Assembly (NCBI GenBank): GCA_947501045.1 | Contig: CANMUI010000001.1 | Coordinates: 124,001-188,000 of the forward strand | Length of the DNA: 64,000 nucleotides | Source of the DNA: an uncultured Psychrobacter sp. | GTDB lineage: Bacteria; Pseudomonadota; Gammaproteobacteria; Pseudomonadales; Moraxellaceae | Direction of reading: 5' to 3' | Shown here: positions 16,764 to 25,478 of the stretch, piece by piece | Layout of the letters: every line of letters starts with the position of its first letter | Numbering within the stretch: position 1 is the first letter of the stretch | Program-made: the position numbers and the translations under genes | The notes under the pieces: generated by a model | Databases searched by the model: none | The model's input: only the letters and a program-made list of their open reading frames with translations | What the model was told of the DNA's origin: nothing

Positions 16764-17528
16764 TTACTCAGCAGATTCAGTGGCTTCTTCAGGCTCAGCC
16801 TCATCGGGAACAAAGACATAGCCTACGCCCCAAACCGTTTGAATATAACGCGCTTGTGAAGGATTGTCCTCAATCAGACGGCGCAAGCGTGATACTTGCA
16901 CATCGATAGAGCGCTCCATTGCCCCCCATTCTCGGCCACGTGCTAGGTTCATAAGCTTGTCGCGGGTCAACGGCTCACGTGGATGCTGTACCAGCGCTTT
17001 TAATACTGAAAACTCGCCTGTGGTCAACGTTACTACATTGCCATCGCGCTTAAGCGTACGCGTCGATAAATCCAGCGTCCATGGACCAAATTCTACTACC
17101 TCTAACTGATAACTTGGTGCGCCTGGCAGCTCGCGATTTTGGCGACGCAGTACCGCTTTGATACGAGCTAGTAGCTCTTTTGGGTTAAAAGGCTTAGGCA
17201 GATAATCATCAGCCCCAGCCTCAAGACCAGCAATACGATCCGCATCACCACCTTTGGCCGTTAGCATAATAATTGGGATATCTCCATTGTCCTCACGCAG
17301 GCGCTTACAGATGCTAATACCGTCCTCGCCGGGTAGCATTAAATCGAGCACCACCAAAGAGAACAATTCGCGCTGCATCAACTTATCCATTTGACTGCCA
17401 TCATGAGCAGTACGGACAACGAAACCATCATCTTCTAAAAAGCGCTGTAGCAATGAGCGCAGCCTTGCGTCGTCATCGACGACTAAAATACGTTGAGTCA
17501 TAGTATCAGGGCTTTTACTATCCGTCAT
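16764..17528 (-). CDS. ompR: two-component response regulator OmpR
   Basis: DNA-binding response regulator, in enterics controlling porins and osmotic responses. The 254 residues have an N-terminal receiver domain (acidic DDD at 18-20, phospho-acceptor Asp62 in VLDLMLPGEDG, Lys in PKPFNP) and a C-terminal winged helix with HPREPLTRDKLMNLARGRE and RYIQTVWGVGYVFVPD, very close to E. coli OmpR. AAAGGAT lies before the start. No envZ follows: the next features downstream are the shared terminator and convergent ybiI. Confidence 0.95.
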   Translation of the reverse strand: MTDSKSPDTMTQRILVVDDDARLRSLLQRFLEDDGFVVRTAHDGSQMDKLMQRELFSLVVLDLMLPGEDGISICKRLREDNGDIPIIMLTAKGGDADRIAGLEAGADDYLPKPFNPKELLARIKAVLRRQNRELPGAPSYQLEVVEFGPWTLDLSTRTLKRDGNVVTLTTGEFSVLKALVQHPREPLTRDKLMNLARGREWGAMERSIDVQVSRLRRLIEDNPSQARYIQTVWGVGYVFVPDEAEPEEATESAE

Positions 17529-17894
17529 ATCAAAATCCTTTAATAAACATTGTTATTGTCAGAAGCGTTTTAATTATTTATAAGCTCATTTATCTACTAG
17601 TAATGTTATTGACAGCCATATAATTGTATCGTTTAAACGAAATCCTCATTCCTCTAAAATTCAAATGATTTGGCATTTATACTTTGACTACTTTAGTGTA
17701 TAAGATTGTACAGCCAATTGCACCACTCATAGCGTAAATGCTGTATGCGTTTGTTTAATAATACTAGAGAACAGGTAATAGCGCTGAATTTAAGGCATAA
17801 AAACGATAATTTAAACCATTAACCCCATAATTTATGCCGTAGAGACTAGAAAAAGCTGTGAAAATATAAAAAGGATTTTTATTCATGCAGCTTT

Positions 17895-17903
17895 TGCTAT
17901 AAT
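17895..17903 (+). promoter_or_regulatory. extended -10 promoter element upstream of tex
   Basis: TG-C-TATAAT, a consensus extended -10 hexamer, ends 28 bases before the tex start. The -35 region 17 bases upstream (ATTTTT) is weak, which suits an extended -10 promoter. Confidence 0.6.
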
Positions 17904-17930
17904 GCAAAACTACATTTCTCAACGATTGAT

Positions 17931-20501
17931 ATGGATATGAGTAGCACTGATACCTTAACGTCATCACAAGCCCCAGCAAACACGCAGAGCTTGGATGCAA
18001 CCACACACGCGAATATTCACGACAAACTTGCTCGCGCGCTTGGCATTAAGACTGCTCAAGTCGATGCGTTTGTTAAACTTTTCGATGAAGGGGCAACGGT
18101 TCCGTTTATCGCGCGATACCGTAAAGAGAAGACCCAAAACCTTGATGATGCTCAGCTCAGGACACTAGAGAAGTCGCTCAATTATGAGCGTGACATGGCA
18201 ACGCGTCGCCTCAAAATAACTGAGCTGCTGCGTACACAAGGCAATCTAAACGATGAGCTGCAAGCGCGTATCGACAATGCCACCTCTAAGCTTGAGCTTG
18301 AAGATATCTATCTGCCTTATCGTCCGCGCCGCCGCTCACCTGCGGCTAAAGCTCGTGCCGCAGGTTTGGACGCGCCCGCGCAAGCGTTACTAACGCAAGA
18401 GATCACGCCAATGGAGGCGCTAGGTGATTATCAAGTACCTGCCAGCGTTACTGATGATAGTGGTAATGAGATCGACGTTGACTTTAGTGATATCGATAAG
18501 CAGCTCGCTGGCGTGCAAGCTATTATCATTGATGAATGGACGCAAGCACTGGATCTACTCGACAGCGTGCGCAGTGGTTTTGCCAAAACCGCCAGCATTG
18601 TATCGACAGTAGCTAGCGATGAGAAACGCGAAGTTGGTGAGAAGTTTAAAGACTACTTTGAGCATAGCGAGAGCTTGGCACGTCTGCCCAATCATCGTCT
18701 GCTGGCAATGCTGCGTGGTCGTCAAGAAAACGTCTTGGGTCTCAAAATCGAAGGTGAAGATACGCCGTTTATTGATAAAATTATCAAACACTTTGACGTT
18801 GATAGCAAAACGCCCGAGGCGCGGCGCGAATTTTTAGTAGAGGCGGCGACAAGTCTTTGGAAAGACAAATGGCGTCCACACATTGAGCATCGTCTGCTAA
18901 CTGAAAAACGTTTAGCCGCTGAGGCTGACGCTATTGAGGTTTTTGCTAATAATTTACAGCATCTGCTGATGGCGGCTCCTGCTGGGCGCAAAATTATCTT
19001 GGGTGTCGATCCTGGTATTCGTCATGGGGTCAAAATGGCAGTTATTGATGCTCAAGGTCAGGTCATAAAAGATAATGACGATAAACCAGTCATCGCCACA
19101 GTCTATCCTTTTGCACCCGATAATAAAATGGCTGAGGCCAAAACCGTTATTGATGAGTTATTAAGTACTTACAACGTTGATTTGGTGGCTATCGGTAACG
19201 GGACTGCTAGCCGCGAAACCGATGCGATGATTAAAGAGATCCTAGCAGCCAACGACGATCTAAAAGCTAAAGCCGTTATCGTCAACGAAGCAGGAGCATC
19301 CGTTTATTCAGCAAGTGAGCTTGCTAGTGATGAGCTTGCTGATTTAGATGTATCCGTACGCGGTGCGGTTTCTATTGCTCGCCGCTTGCAAGATCCGTTG
19401 TCGGAGCTGGTGAAAGTAGATCCAAAAGCGATCGGCGTAGGTCAATACCAGCACGATGTCAATCAAAACCAGCTAGCGGATAGTTTGGATAAAGTCACTC
19501 AAGATAGCGTCAACGCCGTTGGTGTCGATGTCAATACGGCAAGCCCAGCAATTTTAACGCATATCGCTGGTCTTAATAGCAATGTTGCCCAGCAAATTGT
19601 CAACTATCGCCGCGAACATGGTGCGTTTGATAACCGCGAGGCACTAAAAGATGTCCCACGTTTGGGCGCCAAGACTTTTGAGCAAGCGGCAGGATTTTTA
19701 CGTATTCATGATGGTAGTAATCCTCTTGATGCCACCGGTGTTCATCCCGAGAGTTATGCGCTAGTCAATAACTTATTGGCACAGACCGGTAAAGCGCTGC
19801 CGGAGATTATCGGTAACGATAGCGTACTTAATAGCATTGATACTGATAAGCTTGCCGCCAACGATGATAATATCAGCGTCAGTGCGATTGTTGAAGAGCT
19901 GGCAAAGCCTGCTCGTGATCCGCGTCCTAAGTTTAAAACAGCTAACTTCCGTGATGATGTTAATAGCATCAAAGATCTGACTGAAGGTATGCAGCTAGAG
20001 GGCGTGGTAACTAATGTGACCGCCTTTGGTTGTTTCGTTGATGTTGGCGTGCATCAAGATGGCTTGGTACATATCTCGCAGATGGCTAACGACTTTGTTG
20101 CCGATCCTATGAACCGTGTCAAACCCGGTGACATTGTCTCGGTACGTGTCATCTCCATCGATGAGCAACGTGGTCGCATCGGTTTTAGTATGAAACCTGA
20201 GAAAGATAAGCCAGTACGTACTACCAATAAAACGACTACAGCTAATACTGATTCTAGTAGTACTGATGATAAGCCAAGTCGGTCTTATAACCGTCCAACA
20301 TCTGATGGTGACAAGCGCCGCTCTCCATCACGTAGCAAACGCCCTGATAGTAGATCCAATTCTAATAAAGGCGCTACTAAGCAAGGCGCTACTGACAATC
20401 GTAACCATACGCAAAAGCCTAGCAAACCAGAGGCTCCTAGTAAGATTGGTACTTTGGGCGCATTGTTACAAGAAGCTGGCGTGACTAAAGGCAAAAAATA
20501 A
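17931..20501 (+). CDS. tex: Tex-family RNA-binding transcription accessory protein
   Basis: The 856-residue protein has the Tex order: N-terminal helical region with VPFIARYRKEKT, a YqgF/RNase H-like domain beginning GVDPGIRHGVKMAV near residue 360, helix-hairpin-helix motifs (VNTASPAILTHIAGLN, LKDVPRLGAKTFEQAAGFLRI), and an S1 domain near 675-750 (GVVTNVTAFGCFVDVGVHQDG). Tex proteins are about 770-790 residues; here a Ser/Arg/Lys-rich tail of about 80 residues precedes a conserved-looking end (TLGALLQEAG). It is associated with transcription and RNA handling in other bacteria. No strong ribosome binding site precedes ATG 17931 or the in-frame ATG at 17937. Confidence 0.94.
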   Translation: MDMSSTDTLTSSQAPANTQSLDATTHANIHDKLARALGIKTAQVDAFVKLFDEGATVPFIARYRKEKTQNLDDAQLRTLEKSLNYERDMATRRLKITELLRTQGNLNDELQARIDNATSKLELEDIYLPYRPRRRSPAAKARAAGLDAPAQALLTQEITPMEALGDYQVPASVTDDSGNEIDVDFSDIDKQLAGVQAIIIDEWTQALDLLDSVRSGFAKTASIVSTVASDEKREVGEKFKDYFEHSESLARLPNHRLLAMLRGRQENVLGLKIEGEDTPFIDKIIKHFDVDSKTPEARREFLVEAATSLWKDKWRPHIEHRLLTEKRLAAEADAIEVFANNLQHLLMAAPAGRKIILGVDPGIRHGVKMAVIDAQGQVIKDNDDKPVIATVYPFAPDNKMAEAKTVIDELLSTYNVDLVAIGNGTASRETDAMIKEILAANDDLKAKAVIVNEAGASVYSASELASDELADLDVSVRGAVSIARRLQDPLSELVKVDPKAIGVGQYQHDVNQNQLADSLDKVTQDSVNAVGVDVNTASPAILTHIAGLNSNVAQQIVNYRREHGAFDNREALKDVPRLGAKTFEQAAGFLRIHDGSNPLDATGVHPESYALVNNLLAQTGKALPEIIGNDSVLNSIDTDKLAANDDNISVSAIVEELAKPARDPRPKFKTANFRDDVNSIKDLTEGMQLEGVVTNVTAFGCFVDVGVHQDGLVHISQMANDFVADPMNRVKPGDIVSVRVISIDEQRGRIGFSMKPEKDKPVRTTNKTTTANTDSSSTDDKPSRSYNRPTSDGDKRRSPSRSKRPDSRSNSNKGATKQGATDNRNHTQKPSKPEAPSKIGTLGALLQEAGVTKGKK

Positions 20502-20507
20502 ACCAGC

Positions 20508-20533
20508 TATTTTTCACAATTATTTTTCACAAT
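20508..20533. repeat. 13-bp exact tandem duplication beside the tex terminator
   Basis: TATTTTTCACAAT occurs twice without a gap just after the tex stop and runs into the terminator stem. It is probably a slippage duplication. Confidence 0.8.
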
Positions 20534-20568
20534 ATAAAAAGGCAGCCATCAGGCTGCCTTTTTATATT
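20531..20568. terminator. bidirectional terminator between tex and the repeat-protein operon
   Basis: A perfect 17-bp stem (AATATAAAAAGGCAGCC and its complement) with loop ATCA; T-runs occur on both strands. It ends tex and, on the other strand, the 20601-22450 gene group. Confidence 0.93.
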
Positions 20569-20600
20569 GCTTGCTACATTCTTATGTTAAGGTAAGTTGG

Positions 20601-21521
20601 TTAACGTACGCTAACCACACGAACCTCACTAACTTCAACCTCTCCTGGTTGAGTCGCCAGCAATTCACCACGACTATCTGCCTCTTTTTCTTGTAAAGTG
20701 ATAGGCACTGCGGTAGTACGTTCATCAGCAGGTGTCACGTTACTATCAAAATCTTCGCCAGCAAGCAGACGCTGAGGGTTAGCGTTGCTATTTTGACTCA
20801 GTAGTGGATCCGAGGTTGCCATATCCGTAGCCAAGGCTTCTTGCTCTTCTATTTCAACTTCACCTGGCTGCGTAGCTAATAGCTCACCGCTAGGCCCTTC
20901 AATCTCCTCTTGTAAGGTATTAGGAGCAGAGGTAACGCGCTCATCAGCGGGCTCAATATAGCCTGTATTAGCAGAATCTTCTGACATCATGTTAGGATCT
21001 TGCATCATGTTGGGATCCTGCATCATGTTGGGATCCTGCATCATGTTGGGATCTTGCATCATGTTGGGATCTTGCATCATGTTAGGATCTTGCACCATGT
21101 TGGGATCTTGCATCATGTTAGGATCTTGCATCATGTTAGGATCTTGCATCATGTTGGGATCTTGCACCATGTTGGGATCTTGCATCATGTTGGGATCCTG
21201 CATCATGTTAGGATCCTGCATCATGTTAGGATCCTGCATCATGTTAGGATCTTGCATCATGTTAGGATCTTGCATCATGTTGGGATCCTGCGTTTCTTCA
21301 GGATAAGTTTCGACAACCATCTCATTGGTCTCAACTTCACCTGGCTGGGTGGCAAGTAGCTCGCCATCAGGTCCTTCTATCTCAGCTTGCAAGGTGTTGT
21401 TAACGGGGGCTGCGCCCATATCTGCTGGCGTGATATTATCTGTATCAAGAGGTGCGGCTATAGCTAAGCTTGGCATAACCAAAGCCGTGCCTATAATGAA
21501 TGATAAAGTGCGAATTTGCAT
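20601..21521 (-). CDS. exported repeat protein, GELLATQPGEV family, with 17 QDPNMM-type hexapeptides
   Basis: No known family recognised. The 306-residue precursor starts with a signal peptide (about residues 1-22, ending IAA before PLDTDN). The mature part has three copies of a block of about 35 residues containing PAD, TLQ, and GELLATQPGEVE. Between the first and second copies are 17 direct hexapeptide repeats, QDPNMM or QDPNMV. It has no Cys in the mature part and no membrane segment; it is acidic and probably disordered. AAGGA precedes the start. It is the last of three adjacent paralogues on this strand, 77 bases from the next, and the terminator at 20531-20568 follows. Confidence 0.8.
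   Translation of the reverse strand: MQIRTLSFIIGTALVMPSLAIAAPLDTDNITPADMGAAPVNNTLQAEIEGPDGELLATQPGEVETNEMVVETYPEETQDPNMMQDPNMMQDPNMMQDPNMMQDPNMMQDPNMMQDPNMVQDPNMMQDPNMMQDPNMMQDPNMVQDPNMMQDPNMMQDPNMMQDPNMMQDPNMMQDPNMMSEDSANTGYIEPADERVTSAPNTLQEEIEGPSGELLATQPGEVEIEEQEALATDMATSDPLLSQNSNANPQRLLAGEDFDSNVTPADERTTAVPITLQEKEADSRGELLATQPGEVEVSEVRVVSVR
20985..21290 (-). repeat. 18-bp tandem repeat, 17 copies, in coding sequence
   Basis: Unit on the plus strand is CATCATGTTGGGATCCTG with synonymous changes (GTTAGG, ATCTTG) and two Met-to-Val variants (CACCAT). Copies adjoin exactly for 306 bases. Because the unit is a multiple of three, copy-number change would lengthen or shorten the protein without frameshift. 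There are no spacers, so it is not a CRISPR array. Confidence 0.97.
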
Positions 21522-21598
21522 CAGTCTATTCCTTAGTCATAACGTTATTGATCCGTTCAAAGCGCTCTTAAACTTATCTCTTTTTACCTTATTCTTTC

Positions 21599-21973
21599 TT
21601 ACAACTCATCGTTAGCAAGGGGCTCTTCTGGCTCTACCGGCATAGTATTGTAGTCAACATCGGTAGGTTCTGTTACAGCTGGGTCTATCTCGCTACTATC
21701 TTGCTGATTAAGAGCTTCATTTTGAGCGTCTGGACTTACTTCTTCAGGATAAGTTTCAACTACTGTTTCATCAGTTACCACTTCACCCGGTTGGGTAGCT
21801 AGTAGTTCACCATCAGGGCCTTCAACTTCAGCTTGTAGGGTATTGTCAGCCGTAGCAGTACTTGTATCTGCTGGGGTAGTCTCCTCGTAGCCTGTTAAAT
21901 CAGCCATGGCAAGGGTTGGCACTACCAGAGCTGTACTAAGAAGTAGAGATAAAGATAAAGTATTACGTTTCAT
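21599..21973 (-). CDS. small exported acidic protein, GELLATQPGEV family
   Basis: A 124-residue precursor with a signal peptide (about 1-24, ending LAMA). The mature chain has one copy of the family block (TPAD, NTLQAEVEGPDGELLATQPGEV), then VVETYPEE, a Gln/Asp/Glu-rich stretch, and an end VEPEEPLANDEL. It matches the first block of the 306-residue neighbour almost residue for residue, and its signal peptide and C-terminus match the third paralogue. There is no known domain. AAGGAA precedes the ATG. It lies 63 bases from the upstream paralogue, so a common transcript is likely. Confidence 0.8.
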   Translation of the reverse strand: MKRNTLSLSLLLSTALVVPTLAMADLTGYEETTPADTSTATADNTLQAEVEGPDGELLATQPGEVVTDETVVETYPEEVSPDAQNEALNQQDSSEIDPAVTEPTDVDYNTMPVEPEEPLANDEL

Positions 21974-22036
21974 GGGGTCATTCCTTGGGTCAAAAATTTA
22001 ATTAATTAGATTGAAGCTTTGTTTTTAAAGCTTTTA

Positions 22037-22450
22037 TTAAAAGTTGTCGTCAGCAAGTGGTGCTTCAGGCTCTACTGGTGCCGCATAGTCGGTATTAGCA
22101 GGAGTAGTTACTGGTGGATAGGCTTCGACGTTGCTTTGTTGACTAAGCTCTTCGTCAAAACCTTGTTGATTCATAGAGTTTTGATTCATGGTGCCCTGAT
22201 TTAAAGTACCTTGATCCAGAGTACTATTTTCAGTAATCGTTTCAGTTGCATAGCCATTATCAATATTAGGTTGGGTAGTAAGGATCTCACCACTGCCTGG
22301 TTGTAGGCTTCCTTCGGCAGGCAAAGTATCAGACGTAGTACCTACCTCTACTGCCGCACGGCTATAGTCAGTTGAATCGGCCATTGCCAGTGTTGGAACG
22401 ACAAGAGCGGAGCTAAGCAGTAGTGATAAAGATAGAGTATTGAGTTTCAT
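22037..22450 (-). CDS. small exported acidic protein, diverged GELLATQPGEV family
   Basis: A 137-residue precursor whose first 25 residues are nearly identical to the signal peptide of the downstream paralogue. The family block is diverged (SGEILTTQPN). A run of imperfect five-residue units follows (TLDQG, TLNQG, TMNQN, SMNQQ), recalling the repeat tract of the 306-residue protein in a decayed or early form. The end, VEPEAPLADDNF, matches VEPEEPLANDEL of the middle paralogue. AAAGGA precedes the start; as first gene in the transcription order it should carry the promoter, in the gap 22451-22679. Confidence 0.78.
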   Translation of the reverse strand: MKLNTLSLSLLLSSALVVPTLAMADSTDYSRAAVEVGTTSDTLPAEGSLQPGSGEILTTQPNIDNGYATETITENSTLDQGTLNQGTMNQNSMNQQGFDEELSQQSNVEAYPPVTTPANTDYAAPVEPEAPLADDNF

Positions 22451-22831
22451 GGGTACATCCTTTAAAAGTATTCGTAATAGTTAAGTTTAATAATAATTTA
22501 GACTATTAACGCTAAACTTAACTATTGTCAGCACATTCAGTATACTTAACATATGTTGTTAATTTAGTTAATATATAAATGCAAAATAAAATCATGGCAG
22601 CCCATAAAGTAGCTATCATGATTGGTTTAAATTAAGACTGCGACTGTCATCTAAATTAGTCGCTATACCTCAGACACAAAAATACCAGCTCTAGGGCTGG
22701 TATTTCAGTAGTAAACTCATTAAAGGTCTAACAGCTTGATGTATTCATGTGACGTTATGAAAGTGCTGTGTCTATAGCTCTAAAACAGCAACTATCTACA
22801 GATCAGCGGTCACTTATCCATTATGGAGTGT
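22451..22831. other. 381-base gap: promoter region of the paralogue group plus a terminator
   Basis: AT-rich, no coding frame I would support. It holds the upstream region of the 22037-22450 gene and the hairpin at 22680-22705. Confidence 0.5.
22680..22705 (-). terminator. Rho-independent terminator for the 22832-23662 gene
   Basis: AAATACCAGC and GCTGGTATTT form a 10-bp stem around a 6-base loop; on the minus strand a T-run follows. It lies about 130 bases downstream of the gene's stop. Confidence 0.8.
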
Positions 22832-23662
22832 TTATTCTACAATAATAAATTCGCCAGTATTTGGATCTACCATGCGCTGCGGTGCATCGTTGTTAGGCAC
22901 CTGAAACACTGGGAATGTTTGACCAATCTCGGTATTTTCAAGTACTTCAGCATCCGCCTCTTGACCAATAACAACGTTACGCTGATTACGATTTTCAATA
23001 GCTATAGCAGTACCTGACTCTGTCTCAACGCGGTTAATTTGATCTTGCGGTGCGATGATGACTTCTTTAACAACATATTGAGAAGGGCGAATAACGCGCT
23101 TGGTCTCAATAACTACAGGCTCAACAATGCGAGCTTCTTCTATAGCAACCTGTGCTTCGGGCGCTTTTGCTTCACTAACCACAGGGGTGGGGAAATTATC
23201 GCCAAAATGGTTGTCACACTGCTGCATGGTCAAACGTACCGGATTACCGCTACTATCCATATAAACGTTGACTGGCATATCAGATGCAAAAGGAACGTAC
23301 TTACCTACTAGCGCACCTGAAACACCATAGCGACCATTTGATTGACCAACACCTAAGTCGCAAGCACCAGCTTGATAATCTGCAGTACGCAAGCTTTGAT
23401 TATTGACTACGCTTTGCGGAATCATGACTTCAGACAAACGCATTTTCTCAACGTTTACTTCGCCTGCACGGGGCTTTGGGTTTTGATAAGTATAAGGGGT
23501 ATAAAATTTAGCAGAACCATCTTTGACCGCAGCCACGCATTCATCATAGCTATCATAACCAACGTTACCATGGCTATCGGTTACCATAGCCGCATTAGCA
23601 GAGCTTGCAAACATAGCAAGACCTGAGGTTACTACTGCTGCCGTTAATATATTCAATTTCAT
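22832..23662 (-). CDS. exported protein of unknown function
   Basis: I do not recognise a family. The 276-residue precursor has a clear signal peptide (about 1-24, ending ANA). The mature N-terminal half contains three Cys (YDECVAAV, AGACDLG, MQQCDNHF) and motifs such as GKYVPFASDMPVNVYM. The second half is a Val/Ile/Glu-rich stretch (VEEARIVEPVVIETKRVI-like) with alternating charge, suggesting an extended or beta-structured region. A periplasmic or envelope location is likely. It is transcribed in the same direction as the three paralogues but ended by its own terminator, and shares no motif with them. Confidence 0.75.
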   Translation of the reverse strand: MKLNILTAAVVTSGLAMFASSANAAMVTDSHGNVGYDSYDECVAAVKDGSAKFYTPYTYQNPKPRAGEVNVEKMRLSEVMIPQSVVNNQSLRTADYQAGACDLGVGQSNGRYGVSGALVGKYVPFASDMPVNVYMDSSGNPVRLTMQQCDNHFGDNFPTPVVSEAKAPEAQVAIEEARIVEPVVIETKRVIRPSQYVVKEVIIAPQDQINRVETESGTAIAIENRNQRNVVIGQEADAEVLENTEIGQTFPVFQVPNNDAPQRMVDPNTGEFIIVE

Positions 23663-24058
23663 AATAGACTCCTTTTGACGATTATTTAATTAATGCTGAT
23701 AGGTTGTTTTTAAAGTTAAAACTGTTATGAATATCAATGGAAAAATAAATCCTCTAAATGTCAAAGTAAAAATTTCTACGAAAACCTCAGGTAGATAAAA
23801 AAACTTTGGATTCTCATAACTGTTTTATTTGAGCGTCACAATAGTCACAATGTGATAACTTTACTAAGGGTACGCGATATAATTAGTTATCGTTGTGTCT
23901 TTGAATTAACAAAGTGTATTGTTATGTGCTTAAATATCAAAAATAAGCGCTACCGTTTACCTAAAAAATACGTTATTAGCGTTTATTAACATTAATCGGC
24001 CTGATTTTTGAGAGGTAGCCATTTTTTAGTATACTTCTCTCATCCGTAAGTTTCGGAC
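23663..24058. other. 396-base AT-rich non-coding gap
   Basis: Upstream region of the exported-protein gene; AGGAG (in the complement, near 23670) is its ribosome binding site. Nothing else supportable on either strand. Confidence 0.5.
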
Positions 24059-24097
24059 AAAAAAAAGCCGCGACTTATCTTATAAGTCACGGTTTTT
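24059..24097 (-). terminator. Rho-independent terminator for the saccharopine dehydrogenase-like gene
   Basis: AAAGCCG-C-GACTTAT pairs with ATAAGTC-A-CGGTTT with one mismatch; on the minus strand it is followed by eight T residues. It lies about 60 bases past the stop at 24159. Confidence 0.85.
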
Positions 24098-24158
24098 GCT
24101 TTTATAAATAGTTATATAGTAGGTAATTATGAACTATGAAAGATAAATATAGTCGACT

Positions 24159-25478
24159 TTAGTCTTTAGCGCTCACCACCTCAAAGCTAAGACCGGAGTG
24201 AGTCTCTAAGCGCTGCAATAGATGTTCGCCCATAGCAGAGGCTGGCGTCCAAAAACCGCCTTCAACGTCTTCTTTGGTGATATCTTGGGCTAAACACAGC
24301 GCTGATTGCGCCAGCATACGCGACGTACTGCCATAGCCAGGATCTTTATCACCCGTGACTTTAGTATTGATAGTGTCGCCATTAGGCGTTTTGCCAAAGA
24401 AGCGGATATCGAAGTAGCCGTTTTCTTGTTCAGATTTAGAAGGGCCTTCACCCGCTTTGGTTAAAACGTGTTCAGATAAAAACTCCCGGCTGGTCTTAAA
24501 GGTCATCGCTGTGGCAAAGCCAAGCAAACCTGCACTCATACCAAAGCTCATCAGCTGACCTTTTAGCCCATCTTTCATCCACATGGCTTCATCGTACTTA
24601 AAGTTGCGACCATATTCGTAACCCAATAGCTGGTTGCTACGGTGCACGACGCGAGTATTGATGCTTGCCATAACAAAAGGTGCAAGCCAGCGCTTGTGCT
24701 CATCGTCATACTCAGGTTTGCTCACATTATCTTGACGCACGCTAGGCGCATCGTCATCATCGTTGAGCAGATAGGGATTGGCCAACTGCTTGCGGCGCGC
24801 TTTGTCTTGACCTACCTCTTCAAATATAGTGGCCATCGAAGCAATAGTACCGCCCGATAAACCGCCTTTGGCAGCTTTTACGCGCATGTTTATAACTTCA
24901 CATGCTTCGTCAAATTGGTCTTCAGCTTGCTGCTGAGTGAAGTAAACCCCTAGATCTGAAGGAATAGAGTCAAAACCACACGAGTTGACAATACGGGCGC
25001 CGCTATTTTTAGCGGTATCTTGGTACTTATCTAGCATGTCTTTGATAAAGATAGCTTCACCGGTGAGATCGACATAGTCTGTACCATTTTCGGCACAAGA
25101 TTTGATCAGGGGTTCTCCATATTTAAGGTAAGGACCAACGGTTGAGATAATAACTTGGGCTTGTTTGGTCATCTCATCAAGACTAGCAGGGTCATTACTA
25201 TTAGCGACGATAATATCAACTTTAGCTTTATTATCTGCTGAGTCTTTTTTCTGCGCGTCACTTAACTCACGCTGCAATTTGTCTAATTTGTCTTGATCAC
25301 GTCCAGCGATTGCCCAAGTGACTGTTTTATTTTGATCTGTCCCATTTTGCTGATTATCACGTGACAAAAACTGTGATAAATAATGAGCAGTAATCTGACC
25401 TACAAAGCTGGTTGCACCATATAAAACAACGGCATAAGAGCGGTCTTGATTGTTTGAGTTGTCCGTATCGTTATTCAT
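24159..25478 (-). CDS. saccharopine dehydrogenase-like / trans-acting enoyl reductase family protein
   Basis: A 439-residue protein with an N-terminal NAD(P)-binding motif YGATSFVGQ near residue 19, AGRDQDKL, VISTVGPYLKYGEPLIKSCAENGTDY-like blocks and VNSCGFDSIPSDLG, the pattern of the family called saccharopine dehydrogenase or trans-acting enoyl reductase. True lysine metabolism is unlikely in this branch; a lipid-related reductase is a common guess. About 20 Asn/Asp-rich residues precede the core. AAGGAA precedes the ATG. It is monocistronic. Confidence 0.8.
   Translation of the reverse strand: MNNDTDNSNNQDRSYAVVLYGATSFVGQITAHYLSQFLSRDNQQNGTDQNKTVTWAIAGRDQDKLDKLQRELSDAQKKDSADNKAKVDIIVANSNDPASLDEMTKQAQVIISTVGPYLKYGEPLIKSCAENGTDYVDLTGEAIFIKDMLDKYQDTAKNSGARIVNSCGFDSIPSDLGVYFTQQQAEDQFDEACEVINMRVKAAKGGLSGGTIASMATIFEEVGQDKARRKQLANPYLLNDDDDAPSVRQDNVSKPEYDDEHKRWLAPFVMASINTRVVHRSNQLLGYEYGRNFKYDEAMWMKDGLKGQLMSFGMSAGLLGFATAMTFKTSREFLSEHVLTKAGEGPSKSEQENGYFDIRFFGKTPNGDTINTKVTGDKDPGYGSTSRMLAQSALCLAQDITKEDVEGGFWTPASAMGEHLLQRLETHSGLSFEVVSAKD

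Noticed and set aside
20985..21290. Possible CRISPR array
   Set aside because: The units adjoin directly with no spacers and stay in frame within a coding gene.
20989..21359. Plus-strand frames encoding repeated MLGSCI or HHVGIL peptides
   Set aside because: They are reverse-strand readings of the 18-bp repeat; the minus-strand frame has the signal peptide, ribosome binding site and family similarity.
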